Source: Thermoplasmata archaeon
GTDB taxonomy: Archaea > Thermoplasmatota > B47-G6
Assembly: GCA_003663585.1 (NCBI GenBank)
Contig: QMTU01000064.1
Coordinates: 1-5,289, forward strand
Direction: 5' to 3'
DNA: 5,289 nucleotides
Both the position numbers and the translations under genes were made by a program. Positions 5,272 to 5,289 of this stretch are shown here, piece by piece. A model generated the notes under the pieces. That model searched no databases. It was not told where the DNA came from and saw only the letters and a list, made by a program, of their open reading frames with translations. The number at the start of each line of letters is the position of its first letter. The first letter of the stretch is position 1.

Positions 5272-5289
5272 TTTCTCGCAAACTTTAAG

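Overview
The window looks archaeal. Shine-Dalgarno sequences of the GGAGGTG type sit close to the starts, GTG starts are common, TATA boxes lie about 26 bases before likely transcription starts, and Arg and Ile are mostly encoded by AGA/AGG and ATA. The proteins include a GTP-dependent PEP carboxykinase and an aIF2B/ribose-1,5-bisphosphate isomerase relative. One predicted secreted domain is rich in N-glycosylation sequons. Base composition is moderately AT-rich. A thermophilic member of the Thermoproteota/Korarchaeota side of the archaea would fit, but that is a guess; the lineage cannot be fixed from this sequence.

Layout: six genes run leftward (minus strand) over about 1-4600, and one runs rightward at the right end. 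In order of transcription the leftward genes are: a SplB-like (COG1533-type) radical SAM protein; three small membrane proteins of unknown function (2 TM, 1 TM plus ectodomain, about 4 TM); an aIF2B/R15P-isomerase family protein with Ser where the catalytic Cys would be; and the N-terminal 456 codons of pckG, which runs off the left edge. From the three membrane genes to pckG, genes are separated by 18 bases, a TGATG overlap, 1 base and 19 bases, which suggests a single transcript. The radical SAM gene is separated from them by about 57 bases, and there may be an internal promoter in its 3' end.

Right end: a 240-270 base divergent region separates the radical SAM gene from a compact, single-domain CheW-like gene. 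It carries two candidate TATA boxes for the rightward gene, one for the leftward gene, a 7-bp inverted repeat over one of the boxes, and a 20-codon micro-ORF placed exactly where a leaderless transcript would begin.

How the genes work together: pckG is gluconeogenic (oxaloacetate + GTP to PEP) and the isomerase-family gene may be linked to nucleotide or central carbon metabolism, but its missing Cys makes that role doubtful. The three membrane genes look like parts of one small envelope complex with no recognised function. CheW implies a chemotaxis or related sensory array elsewhere in the genome. No RNA gene, mobile element, CRISPR array or phage gene was seen.
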